A program made the translations under genes and the position numbers. From Parachlamydiaceae bacterium (GTDB lineage Bacteria > Chlamydiota > Chlamydiia > Chlamydiales > Parachlamydiaceae): a stretch of DNA of 41,395 bases. Of this stretch, positions 8,574 through 17,180 are shown piece by piece. Where the stretch lies: contig JANWJE010000045.1 in the NCBI GenBank assembly GCA_025451995.1, forward strand, positions 1 to 41,395, given 5' to 3'. The notes below the pieces were generated by a model, which saw only the letters and a list, made by a program, of their open reading frames with translations, was not told the origin of the DNA and did no database searches. Position 1 is the first letter of the stretch. Every line of letters starts with the position of its first letter.

Positions 8574-11237
8574 TTAGGGTCGTGCAGGCATGACGGTTTT
8601 TAGAGAACACTTTGGTCTGGTATCAATTCTCGGGTAATTGGTTCTAATATCCGGAAGGGGGCCTTCGGCGACTTGTCCGGGCAATACGGGCACAGGTTGA
8701 GAATTATCTCCCGGCATGCAGATTTCGCAGGCAGGGGCATCATTGATTTGGTTTCCAATCACCTCAGTATCATTGACTAAATAAGGTGTAACTATAAATA
8801 ACAATTCTTTTCGATGATCTTCATATCTATTTGAATTGAATAAAGCGCCGAGAACCGGGATTCGGTTTAAGCCATATAAATTATCATTGATGTTAAGCTG
8901 TTGATCGTAATAAAGTCCGCCAATCACATAGGTTTGTCCCGGCCACAATCTCACTTTTGTATCCGCACGGCGTGTTAATAACGCCGGGATAAGGAATCCG
9001 GAGATTTCAACAGAATTGGCCTTGTCCAAAGTGCTGACTTCAGGAATCACATGAAGTGTGATGAGCCCGTTCAAGCCAACATCCGGTGTGAAATCTAGCA
9101 AAACCCCATATTTTTTATATAAAACTGTTACCGTAGTAAGTCCAAGCAAACCTGTCCCTTGAGGGATTAATATTGGAAATTCCCCCCCTGAGAAAAAGTG
9201 GGCGGTTTGACCGGAGATTGTCGTGATATTTGGAGCTGCAAGAAGTGTAGCATCGACATCTTCTTCGAGCATGTCGAGCAAGGCTGTGAGATCATACTTG
9301 CCGAACTGCCCTCGTGCTGTCAAGAGATATTGAGGCGGCGGCGCGATGGGAAAAACCGAGCTTAAACCAAGCGCTTGCTTTGTGGTATCATAGAGAACGT
9401 CCCAATTAACCCCTATTCTAGAAATGATGTCTTTGGAAACTTCATACACTCTGACTTTCAGGAGAACTTGTTGTGGTTGGACATCCAAGAGATTGATGAT
9501 TGCTTTGTCAGCGCCGGGAACTAATTTTGCTAAAATCTCTAAGATTTTGTCAGCCATTTGAGGATCCGGTACTTTTCCTTCAACTATGACACCTCTTGGT
9601 GTGATGTCGACTTTTAAACAAACAGGAAAAATGGAACGAAGCATATAGGTGACTAAAATGGAGCGAAAATTTTCATAGGAATCACTTTCTAAAAGGAGGT
9701 CGACTAAATCTTCATAGTTAGAGGGGCGGTCAAGCTCCATCAATTCTCTTGAGTCGTCTCCATTGCATGCAGATAATTCCAGTGTAAGCAATCCCGAGTG
9801 CTCTGCAAAAGAGAAAATTTCAGCTTGGCGAGGTGTCATTTCTAAAAATACTTTAATAGGCGGTGGAATTTCAATGGGCATTGGCCCCGGTTTTAGTGCT
9901 GGATTGAAATTTGGGGGTGTATGTCTTGGGGGTTGTGCTAAAGCAGCAGCAATTGGCGCTTGGAGGACCGGTCTTATCGTTCCGGGATGAGGCGGCGGTG
10001 CAAGCTGTGGGGGTACTGCTTGGGGTCCTTGGATGGAAACGATGCGCATATTTTTAAACAAAAGCAAGCTTACAGGGGGCAGCCCAACATCCGGCAATGA
10101 AATAAAACGAGTATCCACTCGCAAACCTAACCCCAAAAATGGGACAATTGGTGAATCAGAGCTGATTTCAAAAGGAACGGCGACATGACAGGGCGCAAGG
10201 GGTAATTTTTCGGGCTTTTTTTGTGCTAAATTGCGAAATTCTTCCTCTAAAATCACATCGTGATGTGTGATAAAACTCCCTCGAGAAATCTCTTTCTTTG
10301 TTATGTAATCATTCACATTTTTTTCGGTTTCCGGACTTCGGGTGATGAGTTGAGGATTGAGTTGATCGGGTGGAATTTTTACCCATTGAAAATCATTTTC
10401 TTCTAGGTGACTGTGCCCTTTGATATTTCGTTTAGCAGTTAAGACTTCGTTACTTCCTAATCCCTCTTCAAGGAGATTCACCACCCCTTTGTTGGAACTG
10501 AGCATTGTCAAGATCTGGGAGATTTTCTCATTTGTTTGCTGATCCAGTACTTTTCCTGAAACAATAAATCCCTTCGGTGTCGAAATGATTTTCACTTCGG
10601 CTTTTTCCGGAAAAAGGGAGTTGATCATATAGGTCGCGATGATAGATTGGAAACTGTCGGGGGAGTGACTTTCCAAAAGTTGCTCCGCTAAAGTGCTATT
10701 TTGCGGGTAAGAATTAGAACCTTCAATGGCGATATTAATTAACCCTGATTCTTGTGCAAAGGTAAGGATTTCCGCTTCTCGAGGGGTCATTTCAAGCAAC
10801 ATTTCAATCGGTGTGTTTGGTTTTAATTCTCCCACCTCATTGTAAGGTTTACCCTCCGGCCCCCGGCCTATTTCTAACACTCGAATGTGATTGATTAATG
10901 TTAAAGTGATTGAGCCAAATCCCATACTGGCATCTGACGAATAGATGATATCGATAAACATCCCTGGGTTCAAGAATTGAACAATCGAGGATCTAGTCGT
11001 GAAAAGAATTGAGACGCCAATTTTGCCTGTCTCCGGGGGTGGAGTCTCAGGCTTAATGAATTCCGGTTTTTTATCTAGCGGTTTATTTTGAGCTGCCCCC
11101 CCTTCTTGTGCCGGCGCATTTCCGGGAACGGGCATTGTTGCAGGTGCAGGCCCCGTATCATGCCGAGTAAAAAGCATAATGGCTATGACTGCAATAAAAG
11201 CAAAGGAGAGAAGAAAAATTAAGCGATCTCTTGACAT
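8574..11237 (-). CDS. CpaB/RcpC - secretin (CpaC/RcpA) fusion of the Tad pilus
   Basis: This 887-residue protein merges two normally separate Tad proteins. In order: a membrane anchor (residues 6-23); a Pro-rich linker to about 70; a first RcpC domain (72-172, ending LEMTPREAEILTFAQESGL); a BON-like domain (185-258); a SAF-like domain (265-330); a second RcpC domain (349-490, with LEMTPRQAEIFSFAEHSGL) interrupted by a Pro-rich insert at 405-460; a second BON-like domain (508-585); and a secretin domain (588-820) with LLAAPNITTISGQTAHFFSG and the conserved end RIPVLGALFNSNR. CpaB is a periplasmic assembly factor and CpaC is the outer membrane channel, so a fusion would fix them in one polypeptide. 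AAGGAAG precedes the ATG. It is divergent from cpaF, 107 bases apart. Confidence 0.92.
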   Translation of the reverse strand: MSRDRLIFLLSFAFIAVIAIMLFTRHDTGPAPATMPVPGNAPAQEGGAAQNKPLDKKPEFIKPETPPPETGKIGVSILFTTRSSIVQFLNPGMFIDIIYSSDASMGFGSITLTLINHIRVLEIGRGPEGKPYNEVGELKPNTPIEMLLEMTPREAEILTFAQESGLINIAIEGSNSYPQNSTLAEQLLESHSPDSFQSIIATYMINSLFPEKAEVKIISTPKGFIVSGKVLDQQTNEKISQILTMLSSNKGVVNLLEEGLGSNEVLTAKRNIKGHSHLEENDFQWVKIPPDQLNPQLITRSPETEKNVNDYITKKEISRGSFITHHDVILEEEFRNLAQKKPEKLPLAPCHVAVPFEISSDSPIVPFLGLGLRVDTRFISLPDVGLPPVSLLLFKNMRIVSIQGPQAVPPQLAPPPHPGTIRPVLQAPIAAALAQPPRHTPPNFNPALKPGPMPIEIPPPIKVFLEMTPRQAEIFSFAEHSGLLTLELSACNGDDSRELMELDRPSNYEDLVDLLLESDSYENFRSILVTYMLRSIFPVCLKVDITPRGVIVEGKVPDPQMADKILEILAKLVPGADKAIINLLDVQPQQVLLKVRVYEVSKDIISRIGVNWDVLYDTTKQALGLSSVFPIAPPPQYLLTARGQFGKYDLTALLDMLEEDVDATLLAAPNITTISGQTAHFFSGGEFPILIPQGTGLLGLTTVTVLYKKYGVLLDFTPDVGLNGLITLHVIPEVSTLDKANSVEISGFLIPALLTRRADTKVRLWPGQTYVIGGLYYDQQLNINDNLYGLNRIPVLGALFNSNRYEDHRKELLFIVTPYLVNDTEVIGNQINDAPACEICMPGDNSQPVPVLPGQVAEGPLPDIRTNYPRIDTRPKCSLKTVMPARP

Positions 11238-11344
11238 AACTTCCTTAAATCAGGATGCAATCGAAGTCTTAAAACAAGAATTGTAATTAAATTTTTAATA
11301 AAGTACTTTTTTGAATTTTAAAGTGCAAGCTAAAGTGATTCAAT

Positions 11345-12661
11345 ATGACGATTCCAACCGACTTCGATGCAGAACGGACTGCTAATAAAGAATTTTTAGC
11401 GAAAGTATTAAAAATCCATGGAATGATGCTTGAGAATTTGGATTATGGAAAAGTAGATGCCTTGCAAGGAGATAAGAAGGGGTATGAGCAATATCTCAAT
11501 GACGAGATAAAAAACACCATTAATCGCATGAAAATTGCTAAATCTGAAGAAGAAGAAAATAGATTAGCAATCGCTGTGTATGATGAAGTTGCGGGCTTCG
11601 GTCCGGTAGAACCCCTACTGAGAGATAAAGTCATTACGGACATTTTTATCAACAGTCCTGATGCGATTTATGTAGAAAAAAGGGGCCGCGTAGAAAAAAC
11701 AAATCTTTGCTTTGTCGATAATGATCATATTTTTAGGCTTGTTCATAGAGTAGCATCAAAATCGGGACGACATCTCGATTTAAGCACCCCCTATTTTGAT
11801 GCTCAGTTACCCGATGGAAGTCGAATCCATGCCATCATTCCCCCATTGGCGATCGATGGCATTAAAGTTTCCATTAGAAAATACCTTTTCCAAAAGTTGA
11901 ATATTGACCGTTTAGTGGAAGGGGGAAGTTTAAGCCCTCCAATGGCCAAATTTCTTCAAATAGCGGTTCAGGCCCGTTTAAATATAGCCATCTGCGGAGG
12001 TACGGGATCCGGAAAAACAACTCTCATGAATTCGCTTCTCACCTCTATTGGCGCCGGAGAAAGAATGATTACAATTGAAGACACGCCCGAACTTGAACCT
12101 GCGCATCATCACGCAGTGCGCTTGTTAACCCGCCTCCCAAACCCTGAAGGCAAAGGCGGCGTGACTCAGGCAGATTTAATGATTAATGCTTTGAGAATGC
12201 GCCCCGATAGAGTGATTTTGGGAGAGTTGCGGGGCGCTGAAGCATTCAATTTACTCCACGCCATGAACACAGGGCAAGATGGAACGATGGCAACCCTGCA
12301 TGCCAGCGGTTCGGAAGAAGTTGTATCCCGCCTCCTCAATATGATCCTTATGGCGCGCTATAATATCTCGGCTGAAAGTGTTCGTCAACAAATTGCCGGA
12401 GCTCTTGATCTTATTATTTTTGTCACTCGCCTAGTCGATGGATCGAGGAGAATTATGACCATTTCTCAGGTTTCTGAAGAACAGCCCATGGGCTTAAAAA
12501 TCGAAGATGTTTTTAAGTTTGAAATTGAGAAAATCAGCCCAACAGAATTGAAGGGAAAATTTAAGACAATGCATTATGAACCTACTCGAAGGATATTAAA
12601 TAAGCTGGTTGTCTCCGGGTTAAAAGACGAATATTTCAAAATATTTAATGAAGAAAAATGA
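11345..12661 (+). CDS. cpaF: CpaF/TadA pilus-assembly ATPase
   Basis: The 438-residue protein is the hexameric secretion ATPase that powers Tad pilus polymerisation from the cytoplasmic face. The Walker A motif GGTGSGKTTLM is near residue 220, the Asp box ITIEDTPELE near 245, the Walker B region RVILGELRGAEA near 290, and the His box MATLHASG near 320. Length fits the family. The N-terminal part (KIHGMMLENLDYGKVD) matches the helical region typical of CpaF. The tadBC gene begins eight bases after the stop, so they are co-transcribed. No obvious Shine-Dalgarno precedes the ATG. Confidence 0.96.
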   Translation: MTIPTDFDAERTANKEFLAKVLKIHGMMLENLDYGKVDALQGDKKGYEQYLNDEIKNTINRMKIAKSEEEENRLAIAVYDEVAGFGPVEPLLRDKVITDIFINSPDAIYVEKRGRVEKTNLCFVDNDHIFRLVHRVASKSGRHLDLSTPYFDAQLPDGSRIHAIIPPLAIDGIKVSIRKYLFQKLNIDRLVEGGSLSPPMAKFLQIAVQARLNIAICGGTGSGKTTLMNSLLTSIGAGERMITIEDTPELEPAHHHAVRLLTRLPNPEGKGGVTQADLMINALRMRPDRVILGELRGAEAFNLLHAMNTGQDGTMATLHASGSEEVVSRLLNMILMARYNISAESVRQQIAGALDLIIFVTRLVDGSRRIMTISQVSEEQPMGLKIEDVFKFEIEKISPTELKGKFKTMHYEPTRRILNKLVVSGLKDEYFKIFNEEK

Positions 12662-12669
12662 GATAAATA

Positions 12670-14181
12670 TTGGATATTTCAAAATACAAACCGGAAGAGA
12701 CAGATAAAAGCTCTGCTGTTGGTAAGTTTATCAACGATTATTTTATAGAGCCGAGCTTTATCTCAGCTATTACATATTTAAATCTTTTTATTCTCTACTT
12801 TGTTTTAGCGATCGTTATTTTAGGAAGGGAGCCAAGCCCTTTTTTGATGTTTTTTTATCTTCCCGTGATCTACATGATTTCTATGATGAGAAAATCGCGG
12901 ATGGAAACAAACCGTTTGGAAATTGCCCATAGAATCCCCCAATTCGCAGATGCTTTGGCCAATGCATTATCTCTTGGACAAACGCTAGAAGCAGCCTTTA
13001 AACAAGCCACTTATTACCTCCGAGGGAAAATTCAAAAAGAGTTGAACTTGCTCGTTTTAAAAAATGCCCTTGGAAGAAATATTGGGCAATTATTAAGAGA
13101 TCTCGATTCCCGTTTTCCCAATACAGGGTTTGTCTATCTGATTTCTCTATTAGAAGCCTATAGCGAACTTGGTGTTGGGATTAGCCCCCTTTTAAAAAAA
13201 ATATCGATTACATTAGCCGAAAGAGAAAAAGCAGAATCGAAGATAAAAACCATTTTATCTGCCGGAAGCGGCTATGCAAAATTAACGATTGTCATTTTTT
13301 CTTTAATATTTGTAGTTTTAGGTTTTTTATTAAAAAAACAAATCGTTTTACTTTTTACACCCACGTTAGAGCCTATTTTAATTTTTCTCTGCATTTGGAC
13401 AGGCATCGGCATTCTAGTCGTTATGCGTATCACATCCCTTGAATTTGCTCGTAATTTTGCATTGGTTCCTCTCATAAAAAATTTCAAACAATCGGAAAAA
13501 ATGACTTTTGATGATTTCCTCAAATATTCCGGAGTGCAATGGACACCCTTTAAAAGAAAATTACTATTAGCGACTCCCCTCTTGGTGGGTTTTTTTGTTT
13601 CGTATTTGACATCCCGATTTAACGATGGACCGATCGCAATTCTCTTCGGTTTTATATTAGGCACAGCCATGTGCTGGGGTCTGATTAAATATATCATCAA
13701 GGGAATGTTTGAAGATCAATTGATCAAACTCATTGAAACGTTCCCTGATCTCCTCCAAATTTTTTCAATTGGATTAAACTCTGGGCTCAATGTTTACTTA
13801 GCGTTTGAATTTGCAGTGGATGCACTGAAAGAAAACTCACCTAGATTGTTGTTAGAAGAACTCACACGGACAAAATTTGCAATCGAGTGCGGCGAAAACC
13901 CTTCTGTGACATGGCAAAAACTTGCCGATAAATTGCCATTTGAGACAGTTGTGGATTTTAGCGACATCATGGTGATTGCTCCTATGCATGGTGAATCGAT
14001 TATCAATTCGATCAACCATATGATCCTAAGCTATCAAGAAAAAAAGCTCACTTTAATCGAAAAAAAAGCAGTCTCTTTAAGTCAAATCGTCATTCCATTG
14101 ATTATTGCAGCATTTTTTCCTCTCTTCGTCTTTGTCATTTTTGCTCCCCTCTTTATTCGAATTAGCGATGTCTTTCATTAG
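12670..14181 (+). CDS. TadB-TadC fusion, pilus inner-membrane platform protein
   Basis: This 503-residue protein contains two type II secretion F (T2SSF) domains in one chain. Membrane segments near residues 36-72 precede the first domain (ADALANALSLGQTLEAAF to YSELGVGISPLLKKIS). A membrane block follows (SGYAKLTIVIFSLIFVVLGF, LIFLCIWTGIGILVVM), then a middle linker and further segments, then the second domain (FPDLLQIFSIGLNSGLNVYL to INHMILSYQEKK) and a C-terminal segment (IPLIIAAFFPLFVFVIFAPL). In most Tad loci TadB and TadC are separate. Together they form the platform on which CpaF acts. The only available start is TTG, eight bases after cpaF, which suggests translational coupling. Confidence 0.92.
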   Translation: MDISKYKPEETDKSSAVGKFINDYFIEPSFISAITYLNLFILYFVLAIVILGREPSPFLMFFYLPVIYMISMMRKSRMETNRLEIAHRIPQFADALANALSLGQTLEAAFKQATYYLRGKIQKELNLLVLKNALGRNIGQLLRDLDSRFPNTGFVYLISLLEAYSELGVGISPLLKKISITLAEREKAESKIKTILSAGSGYAKLTIVIFSLIFVVLGFLLKKQIVLLFTPTLEPILIFLCIWTGIGILVVMRITSLEFARNFALVPLIKNFKQSEKMTFDDFLKYSGVQWTPFKRKLLLATPLLVGFFVSYLTSRFNDGPIAILFGFILGTAMCWGLIKYIIKGMFEDQLIKLIETFPDLLQIFSIGLNSGLNVYLAFEFAVDALKENSPRLLLEELTRTKFAIECGENPSVTWQKLADKLPFETVVDFSDIMVIAPMHGESIINSINHMILSYQEKKLTLIEKKAVSLSQIVIPLIIAAFFPLFVFVIFAPLFIRISDVFH

Positions 14182-14227
14182 ACAAAAAATCAAAATTAAT
14201 ATATGTATCAAATCAAAGGGAAGGTTT

Positions 14228-14653
14228 ATGGCTTGGGGAAAAATAAAAATCAGGGGAAATGCAATGATAGAATTTGCACTTGTTCTTCCTGCATTTTTAC
14301 TTTTAACGGCAGGAATGGTCGATTTAAGTGTCTTATACTATGATCAAGCTGTGATTACGAATGCGAGCAGGGAAGGGGCGCGTTATGGGGTAGCAGTCCT
14401 AACGCCTAGCTACCCAACGACAGCCCAAATCACAACTTATGTAAAAAATTATACAACTAATCATTTAATCAATTTCAGCACATCTCCTACTAATGTGACA
14501 GTGACAGCTACTCCATCAACATCACCCGCAGTATTCGGTTCAACCCTTAATGTAACTGTGAATTATACCTATACAGATTTACTCTTACATCATTTTATCA
14601 ACCATGGGAACCAATATAGTTTAAGCGCTACAACAGTGATGACTTATGAATAG
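14228..14653 (+). CDS. tadE: TadE-like minor pseudopilin
   Basis: From the ATG at 14228 the protein is 141 residues: a basic leader (MAWGKIKIRG), the prepilin-like site NAMIEFALVLPAFLLLTAGM, and a pseudopilin-like C-terminal domain with ASREGARYGVA and many Thr/Ser. TadE-like proteins initiate or stabilise the Tad pilus. An open frame runs back to 14105 inside tadBC, but AAGGGAAGG just before 14228 and the leader structure favour the shorter form. It is followed after six bases by the TadG-like gene. Confidence 0.88.
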   Translation: MAWGKIKIRGNAMIEFALVLPAFLLLTAGMVDLSVLYYDQAVITNASREGARYGVAVLTPSYPTTAQITTYVKNYTTNHLINFSTSPTNVTVTATPSTSPAVFGSTLNVTVNYTYTDLLLHHFINHGNQYSLSATTVMTYE

Positions 14654-14659
14654 GGAGGC

Positions 14660-15667
14660 ATGATGTATTGCAATTCTCATCATTCCATCAAAGGACAAAT
14701 GATGGTCTTATTTGCTGCAGCTATCGTTGCCTTGGCTGGATTGCTTGCTATAAGTGTTGAAGTGGGACATATTTTTGTGATTAAAAATGAATTGCAAAAT
14801 GCAGCTGATGCTGCTGCTCACGATGGCGCAGCTTATCTTTTTCCCTCAGCTTCAGGGACTGGACTTCCCAATTGGACAACAGCCCAAACAAACTCCCTTA
14901 CTGCGGTAAAACGAAATAAAGTGGGTGGTTTGGCATTAACCAATGGAACAATTGCTGGAGGTTGGTGGGATACAACGCGCACGACAACAACTTTAAAGCC
15001 AACAAGCAACACTCCCGGCCCGAATGATGTCCCGGCCATTCAAGTGACAATTTCAAGATCCGCAGGGCAAAATGGCGGACCCGTCAGTTTGTTCTTTGGC
15101 TCAATTTTGGGATTGAGCACCGTTAATTTATCTGCTAGTGCAGTGGCGGCTTCCGGATCCCCAAGCACAGTGAATGCAAACACACTTTTCCCCGTTGGAA
15201 TGGCACAAGGATTATATAACACTTACTGGGATTCAACAACCAACCAGCCTAAAATTGACCCCTCAACAGGTCAACCTTATATTTTTCAAATTAATTCCGG
15301 GCCTAATGGAGGTTGGTCAACCTTTTTAACTCAAACGAACAGCAGTCCGAGTATCATTAGTTTAATCAATAGCGGGAATCCGGCACAATTATCGATTGGT
15401 CAAAATATTTGGTTTCCTTCCGGTGTTAAAACTGATGTCTATTCCAACGTTCCAACCAATGTCAATGTGATGGTCGCCGTAGCCGCCCAAACGACCCCCG
15501 GAAACTGGTCCCCTATTGTGGCTTTCGCCCCATTGCATATCATCTCTGCTGCAGGAGGCTCTAGCAAATATATACAAGTGCAGTTTCTCAACAATTTTAA
15601 ATTTACTCAAGGAACGATGGGGGGTGGCTATTACGGCGCTTACATGCCTCCAAGAATCGTGGATTAA
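14660..15667 (+). CDS. TadG-like pilus assembly protein
   Basis: The 335-residue protein begins with a short polar leader, then KGQMMVLFAAAIVALAGLLA (the conserved TadG/TadE N-terminal helix) and NELQNAADAAAHDGAAYLF, the Ala-rich signature of the Flp pilus assembly TadE/G-like family. The remainder is a Gly/Ser/Thr/Asn-rich exported region with little charge. I see no von Willebrand MIDAS motif (DxSxS), so this is a short TadG-like form. AGGGAGGC precedes tandem ATG codons at 14660 and 14663. The gene ends eight bases from the end of the convergent prepilin peptidase gene. Confidence 0.88.
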   Translation: MMYCNSHHSIKGQMMVLFAAAIVALAGLLAISVEVGHIFVIKNELQNAADAAAHDGAAYLFPSASGTGLPNWTTAQTNSLTAVKRNKVGGLALTNGTIAGGWWDTTRTTTTLKPTSNTPGPNDVPAIQVTISRSAGQNGGPVSLFFGSILGLSTVNLSASAVAASGSPSTVNANTLFPVGMAQGLYNTYWDSTTNQPKIDPSTGQPYIFQINSGPNGGWSTFLTQTNSSPSIISLINSGNPAQLSIGQNIWFPSGVKTDVYSNVPTNVNVMVAVAAQTTPGNWSPIVAFAPLHIISAAGGSSKYIQVQFLNNFKFTQGTMGGGYYGAYMPPRIVD

Positions 15668-15675
15668 GAAATTAA

Positions 15676-16473
15676 TTAGATAAGAAAATAATAAAGAGCA
15701 GCCATGGCAACGACGCTCGCATAGCAACCAAATGATGCCTCCTTGCGAAGATATTCTTTATCAAGCTTACGGTGAATATAGATAAATTGAATAATAGTGC
15801 CAATGATCAATAACACCATCGAAATGGCTAAAACGATGAGAATTGCCTTATAACCGACACAGGCCCCAATTCCAGCGTTTAGTTTAAAATCCCCTGGAAA
15901 AATTCCATTTGTATGTCGAAAAAAACGATAAATCTCATTGATAAACCAAAAAATGGAATACCCCACAATTGCACCGATAATCGCTTCATGTGAATCAATG
16001 AACACATGATAAAGAGAAAAAAACAATCCAAGCCATAATAAAGTCAAAGTAAATTGATCGGGCAAAATGCAATATTCATAATCAGTCATAAAGCAGCAAA
16101 TGAGCAAAGCGCTGGATGATAAAACAAATAAGGTCATAGGCGTTAAAGAAAAGAAGAGAATGGTTAAACCAAAAAGTATTGCAAGGCCCACTTCAATCAA
16201 CCATTCTCTTTTTTTTATTTTCCGCTTACAATTTGGACAGTGCCCTTGAATGCTCAGATAGCCAATAATCGGGACATCCGACCATCCTAAAAAAGGGTAC
16301 TGGCACTGAGAGCAGTGACTGGTTGTAAAACAAGAGTGAAAAACATCGCGCAGCTCTCCCCCTTCTTTACACCCTTCTAATAGAAATACGGGAAGCTCCC
16401 TCGTCAATGAAGCAATAAATTTTCCAAGATAAGCCCCCACAGTTATTGCTACAATGACATAAAAAAACAACAT
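15676..16473 (-). CDS. pilD: Prepilin peptidase (type IV leader peptidase / methyltransferase)
   Basis: This 265-residue membrane protein has the two zinc-binding cysteine pairs C54-S-Q-C57 and C79-P-N-C82 of the N-terminal methylase-type domain. At least six hydrophobic helices follow, with catalytic Asp candidates in TDYEYCILPD (D131 and D139) and IFPGDFKL (D195). This large PilD form, rather than the small CpaA/TadV form, probably processes the Flp, TadE and TadG leaders here. The usual GxGD motif is changed to FPGD: the aspartate is kept, but the first glycine is not. AAGGGGAAAT precedes the ATG. It is convergent with the TadG-like gene and is the only leader peptidase in the locus. Confidence 0.93.
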   Translation of the reverse strand: MLFFYVIVAITVGAYLGKFIASLTRELPVFLLEGCKEGGELRDVFHSCFTTSHCSQCQYPFLGWSDVPIIGYLSIQGHCPNCKRKIKKREWLIEVGLAILFGLTILFFSLTPMTLFVLSSSALLICCFMTDYEYCILPDQFTLTLLWLGLFFSLYHVFIDSHEAIIGAIVGYSIFWFINEIYRFFRHTNGIFPGDFKLNAGIGACVGYKAILIVLAISMVLLIIGTIIQFIYIHRKLDKEYLRKEASFGCYASVVAMAALYYFLI

Positions 16474-16556
16474 ATTTCCCCTTTTACTGAATGAAAACGA
16501 AATCTTCTTTTTTTGTATCTATTTTTCTTTTATAAACAAAATAAAGAGGTAAAACC

Positions 16557-17108
16557 ATGAAAAAAAATATTTTATTTACCCAATTATGTTCTTGCCTCCC
16601 CTTATTTGTTGCTTTTTGTGAAGAGCCAGGAGTGTATATTCCACCCGGCAATGATGCAGATACTACGGGGACCTATTCTCAAATGAATGCGACATTGGAA
16701 AATTATGATTCGAATCGGGGCGATGAAAAACAAGTGGAGAACTGGTGGGAAGGAGCTTTGAATTTCGCCAGTGAATACATGCGGCGATTAGATGAGGGTG
16801 AATATGCTTCCACTTGGGGATCCAATGATAAAATCATTCAGGATATTATTGGAAAAGGAGAGTGGCAAAGAGGCCTGGCAAAAACACGATCGGAACTTGG
16901 ACCTGTCACCTATCGCGAGTTAGTAGATAAACGGATGGCTATTAATCCCAATGGCTTGCCCCAAGGTGTCTATGTCATTTTAACTTATAACACCACTTTT
17001 AAAAACACCGGTAATGGGCAAGAAGTTCTTGCCCTTCATCGCTATTCGGATGGCAGATGGAACACCTTAATTTATCAATCTTATCAGGACCCTAATCCAT
17101 CACCATAA
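16557..17108 (+). CDS. DUF4019-like exported protein
   Basis: The 183-residue protein has an N-terminal signal peptide (MKKNILFTQLCSCLPLFVAF, cut near FCEEP). A domain follows with the DUF4019 pattern: ASEYMRRLDEGEYASTWGS, WQRGLAKTRSELGPVTYREL, PQGVYVILTYNTTFKNTG and a closing DGRWNTLIYQSYQ. The function of this family is not known; members are small periplasmic proteins. It is divergent from the prepilin peptidase gene. A short TTCCAG/CTGGAA hairpin follows its stop at 17118-17136 without a proper T run. Confidence 0.8.
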   Translation: MKKNILFTQLCSCLPLFVAFCEEPGVYIPPGNDADTTGTYSQMNATLENYDSNRGDEKQVENWWEGALNFASEYMRRLDEGEYASTWGSNDKIIQDIIGKGEWQRGLAKTRSELGPVTYRELVDKRMAINPNGLPQGVYVILTYNTTFKNTGNGQEVLALHRYSDGRWNTLIYQSYQDPNPSP

Positions 17109-17180
17109 TGGATAATCTTCCAGTTGAATCCTGGAAAAAAAATTGGATCGCTCGATAAAGAAAGGGACATTTAGGGTAGC

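Noticed and set aside
13272-13700. 142-residue minus-strand frame within tadBC
   Set aside because: It is a shadow of the membrane-coding sequence; the plus-strand protein is clearly real.
14105-14227. Upstream extension of tadE inside tadBC
   Set aside because: It would overlap the coding end of tadBC by 77 bases, while a strong ribosome site stands at the ATG 14228.
17109-17180. Terminator or Mg2+ riboswitch before mgtA
   Set aside because: Only a six-base-pair TTCCAG/CTGGAA hairpin followed by As is present, and the gap is too short for a known Mg2+ riboswitch.
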